A stretch of 64,000 bases of DNA from Nocardioides pini (GCF_026712185.1 NZ_JAPPUX010000002.1:558001-622000), one strand, 5' to 3'; positions 27,226-37,433 are shown, counted from the stretch's first letter. The notes: generated by a model from the sequence alone, not told the origin. Made by a program: numbers and translations.

Positions 27226-29013
27226 TCAGTCGCGCTCGACGAGGGGGACCCGCCAGGTGACGGTCGTGCCCGCGCCGGACCCGGAGTCGACCCTCAGCTC
27301 GCCTCCGTGGCAGGCGGCCCGCTCGCGCAGGTTGTGCAGCCCGCTCTCCAGGACCTCCGACGGCATCCCGACGCCGTCGTCGGCGACGCTCACCTCGAGC
27401 GTGTCGTGGTCGACGACCACCCGCACCTCCACCGTCGAGGCGTGCGCGTGCCGGCTGACGTTGGTCAGCGCCTCGCCCACGACCGCGAGGAGGTCCGGGG
27501 CGAGCGCGGTCGGCACGGTGCTGCGGACGGGCCCCTCGAGCCGCAGCCTCGGCCTCAGCTTCATCGTCGCGGCCGCCCGCTCGACGAGCTTCTCGACCTC
27601 GGTCTGCAGGTCGGTGGACCCCTCGAGCGTCCCGAGCGCGAAGATCGTCCGGCGGATGTCCTTGATCGTGTCGTCGATGTCGACGATGGCCTGCCGCACC
27701 CGGTGCGCCGACTCGTCGTCCGGCACGAGCCGCGCCGTGGTCTCCAGCCCGAGACCGACGCCGAACAGTCGCTGGATGACGAGGTCGTGCAGGTCCCGGG
27801 CGATGCGGTCGCGGTCCTCCAGCAGGGACATCCGCTTCCGGTCCTCCCGGCTCCTCGCGACGCGCAGGGCCAGGGCGGCCTGCTCGGCGAAGCTGGTGGG
27901 CAGGGCCGGGTCGAGGCGGCGGAAGGCGTCGATGCGCTCGGGGGTCCAGGCGAGTGAGATCACGCCCTCGATCCCCGAGCCGGACCGGAGCGGGAGGGCC
28001 ATCATCGGACCGAGCCGGGGCCAGCCGGGCAGGGACGAGGGGTCGACGGCGCGCGGGTCCGTGGCGAGGTCGTCGACGGAGACCGGCACGCCCGTGCGCA
28101 CCACCAGGCTCGCCAGCGACTTCTCCATGGGCAGGGCGTGCATGGCCTCCCGGTCGACGGGCGCGCCCGCCACCACCTCGAGGTGGAGCTCACGCGGATC
28201 CGACCCGCTGACGACCCAGGCGACATCGGCGCCGGACACCGACCGGGCCCGGTCGGCGATCGCCTGCAGCGCGCGGTCCGTGGGGGTGTCGTCGGAGATC
28301 AGGGACGTGATCTCGACGGTGGCGCTCAGCCAGGCCTGGCGTCGCTCGGCCTCCTCGTACAGGCTGGCGTTCTCGATCGCGACGCCCGCGGCGGCGGCCA
28401 GCGCCACCGCGACCGACTCGTCGACCTCGGTGAAGTCCTGCCCGCCCTCCTTGTCGGTGAGGTAGAGGTAGCCGTACACGTGATCGCGCGTCCGGACGGG
28501 CACGCCGAGGAACGACGTCATCGCCGGGTGGTGCTCGGGGAACCCGTACGACGCCGGGTGCTCGGCGACGTCCCGCAGCCGGAGCGGACGCGGCTCGTCG
28601 ACGAGCAGACCCAGCACACCGTGTCCGGTCGGCCAGTCCCCGATCTGCGCGACCACGTCGCTGTCCATCCCGTCGTGCACGAACGTGCGCAGCGCTCGTT
28701 CGGGTCCTTCCGACAGGATCCCGAGTGCTGCGTACCTCGCGCCGACGAGGCTGCCGGCGGCGCGGACGATGCGCGTCGGCACCCCGTCGAGGGTGATCTC
28801 GGAGGCGATGGCGACCACCGCGTCGAGGAGGTTCCGGAGCCTGGCCTGCTCGTCGAGCACTCCCTGCAGGCGCGCGAGGTCCTCCCGGTGGAGAAGATCG
28901 AGGTCGACCTCCGCCAGCTCATCGTCGGACGGCGCGTCACCGCCCTCGTCGCTCGCGTCCAATCGCCCTCCCCCGACGTTGCGGCCCGCGACCCTCGAGC
29001 GTAGTGCCGGCAC
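27226..29013 (-). CDS. devS: DosS/DevS-like GAF sensor histidine kinase
   Basis: This 595-residue protein starts at GTG 29013; a TTG at 28962 behind GGGGGAGGG is an alternative. Two GAF domains span about 60-215 and 235-390. A HisKA_3 dimerisation region has the phospho-acceptor His409 in RIARDLHDLVIQRLFG, and the C-terminal HATPase carries the ADDGVGMPS box. In the first GAF domain, His162 (EHHPAM) and Tyr184 (YGYLYLT) are 22 residues apart. That is the spacing I remember for the DosS haem ligand His149 and distal Tyr171. A haem-based O2/NO/CO sensor is therefore likely. Its partner is the devR-like gene. Confidence 0.88.
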   Translation of the reverse strand: MPALRSRVAGRNVGGGRLDASDEGGDAPSDDELAEVDLDLLHREDLARLQGVLDEQARLRNLLDAVVAIASEITLDGVPTRIVRAAGSLVGARYAALGILSEGPERALRTFVHDGMDSDVVAQIGDWPTGHGVLGLLVDEPRPLRLRDVAEHPASYGFPEHHPAMTSFLGVPVRTRDHVYGYLYLTDKEGGQDFTEVDESVAVALAAAAGVAIENASLYEEAERRQAWLSATVEITSLISDDTPTDRALQAIADRARSVSGADVAWVVSGSDPRELHLEVVAGAPVDREAMHALPMEKSLASLVVRTGVPVSVDDLATDPRAVDPSSLPGWPRLGPMMALPLRSGSGIEGVISLAWTPERIDAFRRLDPALPTSFAEQAALALRVARSREDRKRMSLLEDRDRIARDLHDLVIQRLFGVGLGLETTARLVPDDESAHRVRQAIVDIDDTIKDIRRTIFALGTLEGSTDLQTEVEKLVERAAATMKLRPRLRLEGPVRSTVPTALAPDLLAVVGEALTNVSRHAHASTVEVRVVVDHDTLEVSVADDGVGMPSEVLESGLHNLRERAACHGGELRVDSGSGAGTTVTWRVPLVERD

Positions 29014-29147
29014 CTGTGCGCCGGAACCCCCGCGGGCCGCGATTCCGCCGGGGGTCGCCGGCCCTCCTAGGATGGGTCGCGCAGAGGGTTCAACGCGTCC
29101 TTGGAGGTGGGTTCGGCGCGTCGTACCGACGCACCCGAAGGACCCTC

Positions 29148-30416
29148 GTGACTCCCCTCGCCTCCTACCGACGACTCCTGTTGATCGCCGGCCCCACCTA
29201 CGTCCTCGTGGCGTTCGTCGGGCGCCTCCCGCTGGCCATGAGCCAGCTCGGGACCCTCCTCCTCGTCTCCACCGCGACCGGCAGCTACGGCCTCGGCGGC
29301 CTCAGCGCCGGCGCCCTCGCCGTCGCCAACGCCGTCGGCGCGCCCGTGGCCGGCTCGCTGGCCGACCGGGTCGGCCAGCGCCCCGTCGTCCTCGTCCAGT
29401 CGCTGCTCGGCGCCACCGGGCTGGCCGCGCTCGTGGCCGTCGTCGGCAGCGGGTCCGCGGACGCCCTGGTCGTGGTCACCGCCGCGGCGACCGGTCTGGT
29501 CCTCCCGCAGGTCGGGCCGCTCGCGCGCGTCCGCTGGCGGCCGATGACCCGTGCGACCGGCGCGCACCAGCGTCGGCTGGTCGACGCCGCGTTCTCCTAC
29601 GAGGGGGCGGCCGACGAGGCGTCGTTCGCGATCGGTCCCGCGCTGGTCGGGCTGTCCGTCGCGCTCGTCTCGCCGTCCGGCGCGCTCCTGCTCGCTGCGG
29701 TGCTCCTGGCGGTGTTCGGGTCCGCCTTCGCCCTCGACCCGTCCGCTCGCCTCGCCCACGACGCCGACCACCCGGTCGGGACCGGTCGCCTGCTGGGCGC
29801 CGCCTTCGTCGTGCTGGTCGGCGCGCAGGTCTCCATCGGCATGCTCTTCGGCGCCACCCAGACCGGCGCCACCGTCCTCGCCACCGACGCGGGCACGCCC
29901 GGCGTGGCCGGGCTGGTGCATGCCACCCTCGGCGTCGGCAGCGCGCTCGCCGGGCTCGCGACGGCGTACGTCCCCGAGCGCATCGGGCACGAGCGACGCG
30001 CGCTCGTGGCCGCATGGGCGCTGCTGGTGCTGTCCCTGCCCCTCCTCGTCGTCGACTCCCTGGCCGGCACCGCCGCGACCGTGCTGTTCCTCGGGTTCGC
30101 CGTCGCGCCCTACATGATCGCCGTCTTCTCGCTCGCCGAGCGCGTGGTGCCCCCCGCCCGCGTCGGCGCCGCGATGACGACGCTGGCCAGCGCGACCGGT
30201 CTCGGCTACGCGCTCGGCTCGAGCGTCGCCGGCCGCCTCGCCGACGCGTCCGGAGCGACGGCTGCGTTCGGTGTGACCGTCGGCGCGACGGTGCTCGCGG
30301 TCGCGCTGATGTCCACCCAGCAGCGCCGGTTGCGCACCGCGTCGGTCGCCGACCTGCCGCCGTCCACGACGCCGACGGACGTGCGTACGCCGACGCCGGT
30401 ACGGGCCAGCCGGTAG
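29148..30416 (+). CDS. MFS-type transporter
   Basis: This encodes about 422 residues from GTG 29148, with GAAGGA about 5 bases upstream. There are about 12 transmembrane helices. The cytoplasmic loop between helices 2 and 3 reads GSLADRVGQRPVV, the MFS signature GxLaDRxGxRpxl. A long central loop (RWRPMTRATGAHQRRLVDAA) and a polar C-terminal tail are present. It is transcribed divergently from the devS-like gene. The substrate is unknown; proteins of this subtype are usually annotated as drug-efflux-like. Confidence 0.85.
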   Translation: MTPLASYRRLLLIAGPTYVLVAFVGRLPLAMSQLGTLLLVSTATGSYGLGGLSAGALAVANAVGAPVAGSLADRVGQRPVVLVQSLLGATGLAALVAVVGSGSADALVVVTAAATGLVLPQVGPLARVRWRPMTRATGAHQRRLVDAAFSYEGAADEASFAIGPALVGLSVALVSPSGALLLAAVLLAVFGSAFALDPSARLAHDADHPVGTGRLLGAAFVVLVGAQVSIGMLFGATQTGATVLATDAGTPGVAGLVHATLGVGSALAGLATAYVPERIGHERRALVAAWALLVLSLPLLVVDSLAGTAATVLFLGFAVAPYMIAVFSLAERVVPPARVGAAMTTLASATGLGYALGSSVAGRLADASGATAAFGVTVGATVLAVALMSTQQRRLRTASVADLPPSTTPTDVRTPTPVRASR

Positions 30417-30480
30417 GTTGGGGCATGTCCACGACGCCGCGGCACCGCGCCACTGCCCCGCTGGACGGGTCGGGTGCCTC

Positions 30481-30738
30481 ATGCTGGAAGCAGGACCGGA
30501 GTTCGATCCCGGGCGACACCAGAGACTGACGTCTCTGCTCAGCGACGTCCTGGCGGCGCGTCGCCAGCTCGAGCGGGCCCGGCACGACCAACGGCTCGTG
30601 GAGCAGCAGGTGCTCCGCAAGCAGCTGCTCGACGCCCTCGAGGCCTACGCCGACGCCCTGGCCCTGGTGGGAGCCCCGCTGCCCCCGCGGCTGCGGACGG
30701 AGATCGACCTCTACCGGGGCCTGGGCGGGCGCGGGTGA
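30481..30738 (+). CDS. Small coiled-coil-like hypothetical protein
   Basis: This encodes 85 residues from ATG 30481. A helical, charged central part (LLSDVLAARRQLERARHDQR, then QQVLRKQLLDALEAYADAL) probably forms a coiled coil or helical hairpin, and the tail is PPRLRTEIDLYRGLGG. It follows the MFS gene by about 65 bases and nearly abuts the convergent GH16 gene. No family is recognised. The Shine-Dalgarno is weak, so the start is uncertain. Confidence 0.55.
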   Translation: MLEAGPEFDPGRHQRLTSLLSDVLAARRQLERARHDQRLVEQQVLRKQLLDALEAYADALALVGAPLPPRLRTEIDLYRGLGGRG

Positions 30739-30739
30739 G

Positions 30740-31963
30740 CTAGGCGCCCCCGCCGGTCTCCCAGACCCGCACCCAGTCGACGTACATGTGCTGGGGCAGT
30801 CGCTCCTCCTCGATCTTCGGGATCTCGTAGTTGGCGGCGATGAGGCTGAGGATGGGGAACTGCGGCACCCCGGAGACCTTGCCCCTCAGCCGTCCGGTCT
30901 CCTGGCCGTCGATCCGGAAGACGAGCATGCGGGGCGTCCACTCCACCGAGAAGACGTGGTAGTTCCTCGACCACCCGTCGCCGCGGCCGGCGAGGAAGGA
31001 CCGGGAGTTCGGGATCCAGCCACCGGAGGCGATGCGTCGCTTGCCCTCGTAGCGGTGCATGAAGGAGGCCAGCCCGCCCTGCGGGTGGTGGTCGCCGAAG
31101 TACTCCGCGACGTCGATCTCCGTGCCGAGCGCCCCGGCCTGCATGCCGTCGACCGGCTGCAGCCAGAAGGCGCCGTGCTGCCCGCGGAGGCGGTGGAACT
31201 TCACGCGCGCCGCGGCGACGCCGTAGCGGAAGGCGAAGGAGTGCTGGGTGCCGATGTGCCCGTTGAGGCGGTAGGCGAACCGTCCGGCGCGCGCATCGCG
31301 CCCCTGGATCCGGCAGCGCGTCGTCGCGTCCGGGTCCCTGATCACGCTGAGCCGGACGGCGCCGCCGGCCACGCTCACCGCGCGCGGGTCGCCCTTGGCG
31401 CACGAGCGGCGGCTGCCGTGGGCGTACTCCCGGCCGCGGTGGTTCCAGACCGGGTCGAGCTGCGAGCCCTCGAACTCGTCGGTCCAGGTCGGGTCGAGCC
31501 ACCGGGCGGTGCTGACGGGCGCGCTCTTGAGGGGGCTGGTCGACGACGACGCCATCGCCTTGACCCGGTAGGTCAGGGCCGTGCCGTCCACCGCGGCCGC
31601 CGCAGCGAACTGCACCCGCCCGAGCCGGTCCTGGCGCCTCGACGCGACGGCCCGCCACGAATCGCCGTCCCGCACCTGCAGCTGCACCCGTCGGCCCGGG
31701 CGGACCGGCCGGAGCGTGGCGACCACGGCGGCGCGCGCCGCGTCGGGGCTGGCGACCGCGCTGCCCTGCTGGACGACCTGGGGCAGGGCCTCGAGGCGGA
31801 TCCGCTGGTGCCCGGTGGCGCGCACCGAGACGTGGGCGGGCACCTCGTCGGCGACGACCTGCTCGTCCGACGTCGAGCCGGTCGCGGACCCGGGCTGTGC
31901 CCAGGCCAGGAGGGAGGCGGGCAGCAGCAGGGCGGTCGCGGCGCAGAGGCGGAGGTTCGGCAC
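30740..31963 (-). CDS. Secreted glycoside hydrolase family 16 protein
   Basis: This encodes 407 residues from GTG 31963. A signal peptide (LCAATALLLPASLLAWAQP) is followed by an accessory beta-rich domain of about 100 residues (45-150), then a GH16 catalytic domain at 157-405. The active-site motif EIDVAEYF gives nucleophile Glu282, Asp284 and acid/base Glu287. GH16 enzymes cleave beta-1,3/1,4 glucans, galactans or xyloglucan. The secreted form suggests extracellular polysaccharide use. Its start is 39 bases from the end of the eda gene on the same strand. Confidence 0.9.
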   Translation of the reverse strand: MPNLRLCAATALLLPASLLAWAQPGSATGSTSDEQVVADEVPAHVSVRATGHQRIRLEALPQVVQQGSAVASPDAARAAVVATLRPVRPGRRVQLQVRDGDSWRAVASRRQDRLGRVQFAAAAAVDGTALTYRVKAMASSSTSPLKSAPVSTARWLDPTWTDEFEGSQLDPVWNHRGREYAHGSRRSCAKGDPRAVSVAGGAVRLSVIRDPDATTRCRIQGRDARAGRFAYRLNGHIGTQHSFAFRYGVAAARVKFHRLRGQHGAFWLQPVDGMQAGALGTEIDVAEYFGDHHPQGGLASFMHRYEGKRRIASGGWIPNSRSFLAGRGDGWSRNYHVFSVEWTPRMLVFRIDGQETGRLRGKVSGVPQFPILSLIAANYEIPKIEEERLPQHMYVDWVRVWETGGGA

Positions 31964-32001
31964 GCGACTGTGACGCCGCCGGACCCCGGTTTGTTGTCGG
32001 G

Positions 32002-32670
32002 TCAGGCCCCCAGCGCGGCCGCCTCCCGGGCCAGCGCGGAGACGCGGTCCCAGTCGCCGTCGCGCAGCGCGGCGGCCGGGGTCAGCCACGAGCCGCCGAC
32101 GCAGCCCACGTTGGGCAGGGCGAGGTACGACGGCGCGCTGGCGGCGGTGATGCCCCCGGTCGGGCAGAACCGGGCCGCCGGGAGCGGTGAGGCCAGCGAC
32201 CTCAGGTACGCCGCTCCGCCCGAGGCCTCCGCGGGGAAGAACTTCATCTCCGAGAAACCCGCCTCGAGGACGGCCATCGCCTCGGAGACGGTGGCGGTGC
32301 CCGGGAGGAACGGGACCCCGGACCCGGCCATCTCCCCGAGCAGCCCCGGCGTCGTGCCGGGAGAGACGAGGAACTGCGCCCCGGCCTCCACCGCACGCGC
32401 GACGAGCTCGGGCGAGGTGATCGTGCCGGCGCCCACGAGGATCTCGGGCACGTCCGCGGCGATGGCGGCGATCGCGTCGAGCGCGACCGGTGTACGGAGG
32501 GTCAGCTCGATGACGGGCAGGCCGCCGGCGACGAGTGCCCGCGCGACGGGCACCGCGTGGTCCAGGTCGTCGAGCACGACGACGGGAACGACGGGCACGA
32601 GCGACAGCAGCGACCCGACGCCCTCACGGAGCGGGCTGGGCGGGGACTGGACGTCAGACGGGCTGGACAA
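32002..32670 (-). CDS. eda: 2-dehydro-3-deoxy-phosphogluconate (KDPG) aldolase
   Basis: This is a 222-residue class I aldolase. The Schiff-base lysine is Lys143 in [12 protein letters not shown], the general-base Glu55 is in VIELTLRT, and the phosphate site is in CPTGGI. It splits KDPG into pyruvate and glyceraldehyde 3-phosphate, the last step of the Entner-Doudoroff pathway. The start appears to be TTG 32670, inside the last codons of edd, giving a 17-base overlap. It is the third gene of the zwf-edd-eda operon. Confidence 0.92.
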   Translation of the reverse strand: MSSPSDVQSPPSPLREGVGSLLSLVPVVPVVVLDDLDHAVPVARALVAGGLPVIELTLRTPVALDAIAAIAADVPEILVGAGTITSPELVARAVEAGAQFLVSPGTTPGLLGEMAGSGVPFLPGTATVSEAMAVLEAGFSEMKFFPAEASGGAAYLRSLASPLPAARFCPTGGITAASAPSYLALPNVGCVGGSWLTPAAALRDGDWDRVSALAREAAALGA

Positions 32671-34540
32671 CGGGGGCCTCCTCGGTGGGGGCGGGCAGGG
32701 GACGGATGACGCTGGCGCCGGTCTCGGCGGTGCCGACGATGGCGCGGAAGCCCGAGAACAGCTCGCGGCCCGTGCCGGCCCACTCGACGTCGTGCGGCGC
32801 GCGGCCGGTGGTCTCGCGGTGCTCGAACTCGACGTCCGGGATCTCGACCTCGAGCACCCCCGCGTCGGCGTCGACGGTCACCAGGTCGCCGTCGCGCAGG
32901 CGCGCGAGCGGCCCACCGAGGGCCGCCTCCGGCGTGACGTGGATGGCGGCCGGCACCTTGCCCGACGCGCCGGACATCCGGCCGTCGGTGACGACCGCGA
33001 CCCGCTGGCCGCGGTCCTGCAGCACCCCGAGCGCGGGCATCAGCTTGTGGAGCTCGGGCATGCCGTTGGCGGCCGGCCCCTGGTAGCGGACGACGGCGAC
33101 GAGGTCGCGCCCGTCGAGCCGGCCCTCCGCGAAGGCGGCGAGGAAGTCGGCCTGGTCGTCGAAGACCATCGCCGGCGCCGTGACGACACGGTGCTCCGGC
33201 TTGACCGCGGACGTCTTGACGACGGCACGACCGAGCCGTCCCGACAGCATCCGCAGGCCGCCGTCCGGCGCGAACGGGTCGTCGGCCGGGCGCAGCACGT
33301 CGGTGTCGAGGGAGGACTTGGGCCCCTCCTCCCAGGTGACCTGCTCGACGTCGAGCCGCGCCTCACGGGTGTGGCGCCACAGGCCGCGGCCGGAGACCGT
33401 GAGGACGTCGTCGTGGAGGTAGCCGTGCTCGAGCAGCGTGTGCACCAGGAACGGCGTACCGCCGGCGGCGACGAAGTGGTTGATGTCCGCCGAGCCGTTG
33501 GGGTAGATCCGGGTCAGCAGCGGCACCGCGGCCGACAGGTCCGACAGGTCGTCCCACGTGAGGGTGATGCCGGCGGCCGCGGCGATCGCGACGAGGTGCA
33601 TGGTGTGGTTGGTCGACCCGCCGGTCGCGAGCAGCGCGACGCAGGCGTTGACGACGGCCCTCTCGTCGACGAGGTGCCCGACCGGGGTGGGCTCGCCGCC
33701 GGCGTGGGTGATCGCGACGGCGCGGGCGCCCGCCGCCCGGTCGAGGGCCGCGCGCAGCGGGGTGCCCGGGTTGACGAACGTCGCGTCCGGGAGGTGCAGG
33801 CCCATCACCTCCATCAGCATCTGGTTGCTGTTGGCGGTGCCGTAGAACGTGCACGTGCCCTTCGAGTGGTACGACGCCGCCTCGGCCTCGAGCAGCTCCT
33901 CGCGCCCGACCTTGCCCTCGGCGTAGAGCTGGCGGACCCGCGCCTTCTCGCCGTTCGGCAGGCCGGACGTCATCGGTCCGGCCGGCACGAAGACCGTGGG
34001 CAGGTGGCCGAAGGACAGCGCGCCGATCAGCAGGCCCGGCACGATCTTGTCGCAGACGCCGAGCATCATCGCGGCGTCGAACATGTCGTGGGAGAGCGCG
34101 ACCGCGGTCGACATGGCGATGAGGTCGCGGCTGAACAGCGAGAGCTCCATGCCCGCGCGGCCCTGGGTGATGCCGTCGCACATCGCGGGCACTCCCCCGG
34201 CGAACTGCGCGAGCCCGCCGGCCCGCACGATCGACTTCTTCAGCACCTCGGGGACGTCGCGGAAGGGCTGGTGGGCCGAGAGCATGTCGTTGTAGGACGA
34301 GACGATCGCGACGTTGGGCTTGCGGCCCGACCTCAGCCCCGACTTCACGGGCTCGTCGGCCGCGGCGAAGCCGTGGGCCAGGTTGGCGCAGGCCAGCCGG
34401 CCGCGCGCCGGGCCCGTGCGGATCGCGGCGTCGGTGCGGGCGAGGTAGGCGGCGCGCGTCGCGGCGCTGCGCCGGGCGATGCGGTCGGTGACCTCCGCGA
34501 CCACGGGGTTGACGGGGACCTTGCGCGGGCTGGTACTCAT
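32654..34540 (-). CDS. edd: 6-phosphogluconate dehydratase
   Basis: This 628-residue protein belongs to the IlvD/Edd family. The segments [13 protein letters not shown] (Cys121) and GVCDKIVPG (Cys163) hold cysteines typical of the Fe-S cluster, and [14 protein letters not shown] and [11 protein letters not shown] are also conserved. It dehydrates 6-phosphogluconate to KDPG. Length and the [14 protein letters not shown] segment favour Edd over dihydroxy-acid dehydratase, and the zwf and eda neighbours settle it. ATG 34540 overlaps the zwf stop (ATGA). Confidence 0.95.
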   Translation of the reverse strand: MSTSPRKVPVNPVVAEVTDRIARRSAATRAAYLARTDAAIRTGPARGRLACANLAHGFAAADEPVKSGLRSGRKPNVAIVSSYNDMLSAHQPFRDVPEVLKKSIVRAGGLAQFAGGVPAMCDGITQGRAGMELSLFSRDLIAMSTAVALSHDMFDAAMMLGVCDKIVPGLLIGALSFGHLPTVFVPAGPMTSGLPNGEKARVRQLYAEGKVGREELLEAEAASYHSKGTCTFYGTANSNQMLMEVMGLHLPDATFVNPGTPLRAALDRAAGARAVAITHAGGEPTPVGHLVDERAVVNACVALLATGGSTNHTMHLVAIAAAAGITLTWDDLSDLSAAVPLLTRIYPNGSADINHFVAAGGTPFLVHTLLEHGYLHDDVLTVSGRGLWRHTREARLDVEQVTWEEGPKSSLDTDVLRPADDPFAPDGGLRMLSGRLGRAVVKTSAVKPEHRVVTAPAMVFDDQADFLAAFAEGRLDGRDLVAVVRYQGPAANGMPELHKLMPALGVLQDRGQRVAVVTDGRMSGASGKVPAAIHVTPEAALGGPLARLRDGDLVTVDADAGVLEVEIPDVEFEHRETTGRAPHDVEWAGTGRELFSGFRAIVGTAETGASVIRPLPAPTEEAPVVQPV

Positions 34541-36015
34541 TCTGTCTCCTGCCAGGATCGGCCGTCGCGCTCGATGAGCGTGACGGCGGCAACGGGACCG
34601 TGCGTGCCGGCCGGGTACTTCCGGGGCCGGTGCGAGGGCTGGGACCAGCGCTCGAGGATGGGGGCCACCCACGTCCAGGCGGCCTCGACCTCGTCGCGGC
34701 GCATGAAGAGGGTGGTGTTGCCGCGCACGACGTCCATGAGCAGCCGCTCGTAGGCGTCGGGCGATCGGCCGCCGAAGGCGGTGGCATAGCTGAGGTCGAG
34801 CGAGACCGGGCGAAGACGGATGCCGCCCGGGCCGGGCTCCTTGGCCGTCATGTGCAGGCGCATGCCCTCGTCCGGTTGGACGCGGATGTGCAGCCGGTTG
34901 GGCTCGGTCGGGCCCTCGCTGTGCGGGAACATCGCGTGCGGCGGCTCCTTGAAGACCACCACGATCTCCGAGACGCGCTCGGGCATCCGCTTGCCGGTGC
35001 GCAGGTAGAACGGGACACCGGCCCAGCGCCAGTTCTGCACCTCGGTGCGCAGCGCGACGAACGTCTCCGTGCTGCTGGCGTGGCCCACCTCGTCGGCGTA
35101 CGACGACGCGGGGCTGCCGTCGCACAGCCCGGCGGTGTACTGCCCGGCGACGGTGTCGCGGTCGACGAGCTCGGGCGTCATCGGCCGGAGCGCCTGGAGC
35201 ACCTTGAGCTTCTCGTCGCGCACGGTCTCGCGGTCGACGTAGGTGGGCGGCTCCATCGCGACCAGGCACAGCAGCTGCAGGAGGTGGTTCTGCACCATGT
35301 CGCGCAGCGCGCCGGAGCGGTCGTAGTAGGAGCCGCGCTCGCCCACGCCGATCGACTCGGACACGGTGATCTGCACGTGGTCGACCCACCGGCTGTTCCA
35401 GAGGGGCTCGAGGAAGGTGTTGGCGAACCGCGTGACGAGCAGGTTCTGCACGCTCTCCTTGCCGAGGTAGTGGTCGATGCGGAAGATGCTCGACTCCTCG
35501 AAGACGCGGCCGACCGAGGCGTTGACCTGCTGGGCGGTCGCCAGGTCGGTGCCCATCGGCTTCTCCAGCACCACGCGCGAGCGCTCCGTGACCAGGCCGG
35601 CCTCGTCGAGGTGCTCACAGATCGTCCCGAACAGCCCGGGGGCGACCGCGAGGTAGAAGACGCGGATGACGTCGTCGGAGGCGGCGCCGTCCTTGAGGCG
35701 GTCGTGCAGCTGGTGCCAGGCCGCGACGTCGGCGACGTCGAGCGTGACGTGGTGCAGCCGGTCGAGCAGCCGCTCGACGACCGCGGCGTCGAGGTCCTCG
35801 GCCACGACGTGCTCGCGCAGCGCGTCGGCCACCAGGGCGCGGTAGCCGTCGTCGTCGACGTCGGCGCGCGAGACGCCGATGACGCGGAAGCCCTCGGGCA
35901 GCTGCCCGTCGCGGTCGCGCAGGTACAGCGCCGGGAGGAGCTTGCGCAGGGCGAGGTCGCCGGTGCCACCGAAGACGGTGAAGTCGCAGGCGTCGACGGG
36001 AGTGATCGAGTCCAT
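34537..36015 (-). CDS. zwf: Glucose-6-phosphate 1-dehydrogenase
   Basis: This 492-residue protein has the NADP-binding motif [12 protein letters not shown] (15-26), EKPMGTDL at 151-158 and the catalytic signature RIDHYLGKE at 179-187. It oxidises glucose 6-phosphate to 6-phosphogluconolactone and makes NADPH. It is the first gene of the zwf-edd-eda operon, so its product is directed towards the Entner-Doudoroff branch; no pgl or gnd gene lies beside it. The ATG is 88 bases from the divergent ROK regulator gene, with a palindrome between them. Confidence 0.96.
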   Translation of the reverse strand: MDSITPVDACDFTVFGGTGDLALRKLLPALYLRDRDGQLPEGFRVIGVSRADVDDDGYRALVADALREHVVAEDLDAAVVERLLDRLHHVTLDVADVAAWHQLHDRLKDGAASDDVIRVFYLAVAPGLFGTICEHLDEAGLVTERSRVVLEKPMGTDLATAQQVNASVGRVFEESSIFRIDHYLGKESVQNLLVTRFANTFLEPLWNSRWVDHVQITVSESIGVGERGSYYDRSGALRDMVQNHLLQLLCLVAMEPPTYVDRETVRDEKLKVLQALRPMTPELVDRDTVAGQYTAGLCDGSPASSYADEVGHASSTETFVALRTEVQNWRWAGVPFYLRTGKRMPERVSEIVVVFKEPPHAMFPHSEGPTEPNRLHIRVQPDEGMRLHMTAKEPGPGGIRLRPVSLDLSYATAFGGRSPDAYERLLMDVVRGNTTLFMRRDEVEAAWTWVAPILERWSQPSHRPRKYPAGTHGPVAAVTLIERDGRSWQETE

Positions 36016-36060
36016 GGCGACTCACCGTACGGACGCTTCCGCCTCGATGCAACGCAACTT

Positions 36061-36077
36061 ACGTCTTTTCAAGACAT
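36061..36077. promoter_or_regulatory. Candidate ROK-regulator operator between zwf and the ROK gene
   Basis: GTCTT-TTC-AAGAC (36063-36075) is a perfect 5-base inverted repeat, extending to 7-base arms with one mismatch. It lies in a markedly AT-rich patch, unusual for this genome, within the 88-base divergent promoter region. Its position suits control of both zwf-edd-eda and the regulator. Confidence 0.5.
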
Positions 36078-36103
36078 ATTTCTCCTGTCACAATCGGCGC
36101 ACC

Positions 36104-37330
36104 ATGTCGCAGACCTCGCCTCCCCCGCCGGTCCTGCCGGCGGCGACCGCCGGCGAGGTCCTCGCGCTGATCCGCTCCGGCCAGGCGGCCACCCGCGGCG
36201 CGCTCGCCCGGGCGACGGGGCTCTCCCGCACCGCCGTCAACGCCCGCCTCACCGCGCTCGCCGACGCCGGCCTCGTGCTCGAGGGCGCGGAGGAGTCGGC
36301 GACCGGCGGGCGCCCCGCCACGACGCTCGTCCTCAACAGCGCGGCCGGGCTGGTGCTCGGGGTCGCCGTCGGCCGCAGCCGCTCCCAGCTCTCGGTGTGC
36401 GCGCTGGACGGCACCGAGCTCGCCTCGGTGAGCCTGGACCAGGAGACCGGCCAGGGACCCGACGTCCTCATGCCGCTGGTGGTCCACCACCTCGACCGGA
36501 TGCTCGACGAGCTCGGCCGGAGCGGGGACGACGTGCGCGGGGTCGGCATGTCCCTCGCCGGCACGGTCGACCCGGCGCAGGCGATGAGCGTCGACTCCCC
36601 CGCCCTGACCGGGTGGGACGGCGTCCCGCTAACGCCCTACCTGCGGGAGGTCACCGGCGCGCCGCTCACCCTGGACGACGACATGCGGGTCATGGCGCTC
36701 TCGCAGATGCCGACGGCGGGGGCCGATGTCGCTCCGACGGTCCACGAGCACGACGAGGCGCTCGTCCTCAAGGCGTCGACGGGCATCGGCCTCGCGATCG
36801 TCGCCGACGGACGCCTGGTGCGCGGCCACCGCAACGCCGCCGGCCAGCTCGGCCACGTCAAGGTCCCGGCGGCGGAGGGGCTGCGCTGCCGCTGCGGCGA
36901 GACCGGCTGCCTGGAGACGGTGGCGAGCGGCTGGGCGCTCGTCGAGCAGCTGCGTGCAGCGGGCGACGACGTCCACCACGTGCGCGACCTGGTCGCCGCC
37001 GCGGGGCGGGGCAACGGGCGGGCGCGCGCCGTCGTGCGCGACTCCGGCCGCCACATCGGCGAGGCGTTGGCGGCGACCGTCACCGTGCTCAACCCGCGCA
37101 CCGTGGTCGTGGGCGGCGACATGGCCGGTGCCTTCGACACGTTCTCCGCCGGGCTGCGGGAGGGCGTCTTCAGCGCCACCACGGCCCTCGCCGGGCGCGA
37201 CCTGCAGGTCGTCCCCGCGGCGTACGGCGACCGGGCCGGCCTGGTCGGCTGCGTGCGGCTCGCCCTGGACTCGGTGCTCTCGCCCCGCGCGGTCGACACC
37301 GCGCTCGCCCGGCAGTCCTTCCGGGCGTGA
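36104..37330 (+). CDS. ROK-family transcriptional regulator
   Basis: This encodes 408 residues from ATG 36104. An N-terminal winged HTH (TRGALARATGLSRTAVNARL) precedes a ROK sugar-kinase-like domain. The zinc motif CRCGETGCLE and the glycine-rich segments LVLKASTGIGLAIV and TVVVGGDMAG are present. ROK regulators such as NagC or XylR bind sugars or sugar phosphates and repress catabolic genes. Being divergent from zwf-edd-eda, it probably senses a glucose-derived ligand to control the Entner-Doudoroff operon (inference). Whether it keeps kinase activity cannot be told by eye. Confidence 0.92.
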   Translation: MSQTSPPPPVLPAATAGEVLALIRSGQAATRGALARATGLSRTAVNARLTALADAGLVLEGAEESATGGRPATTLVLNSAAGLVLGVAVGRSRSQLSVCALDGTELASVSLDQETGQGPDVLMPLVVHHLDRMLDELGRSGDDVRGVGMSLAGTVDPAQAMSVDSPALTGWDGVPLTPYLREVTGAPLTLDDDMRVMALSQMPTAGADVAPTVHEHDEALVLKASTGIGLAIVADGRLVRGHRNAAGQLGHVKVPAAEGLRCRCGETGCLETVASGWALVEQLRAAGDDVHHVRDLVAAAGRGNGRARAVVRDSGRHIGEALAATVTVLNPRTVVVGGDMAGAFDTFSAGLREGVFSATTALAGRDLQVVPAAYGDRAGLVGCVRLALDSVLSPRAVDTALARQSFRA

Positions 37331-37433
37331 CGCACGTGGTCGTTCGCGGCCCCCGGCGCACCTGAGGGGCGTACGCTGTCGCGGACGAACCATGCCGCCC
37401 CCGTTGGGCCGTGACCAGCGTAGGAGTACGAGC

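Noticed and set aside
30470..30530. tRNA-like T-loop text (GAGTTCGATCCCGGGC followed by ACACCA)
   Set aside because: The T-stem does not pair, only two bases separate the loop from the would-be acceptor strand, and no matching 5' acceptor, D-arm or anticodon stem can be found. It overlaps a plausible small coding frame.
30788..34753. Very long open frame on the plus strand (over 1300 codons) opposite GH16, eda, edd and the zwf 3' end
   Set aside because: It is the antisense shadow of high-GC genes: the product is Arg/Gly/Val/Asp-rich with no domain, and the minus-strand genes are unmistakable.
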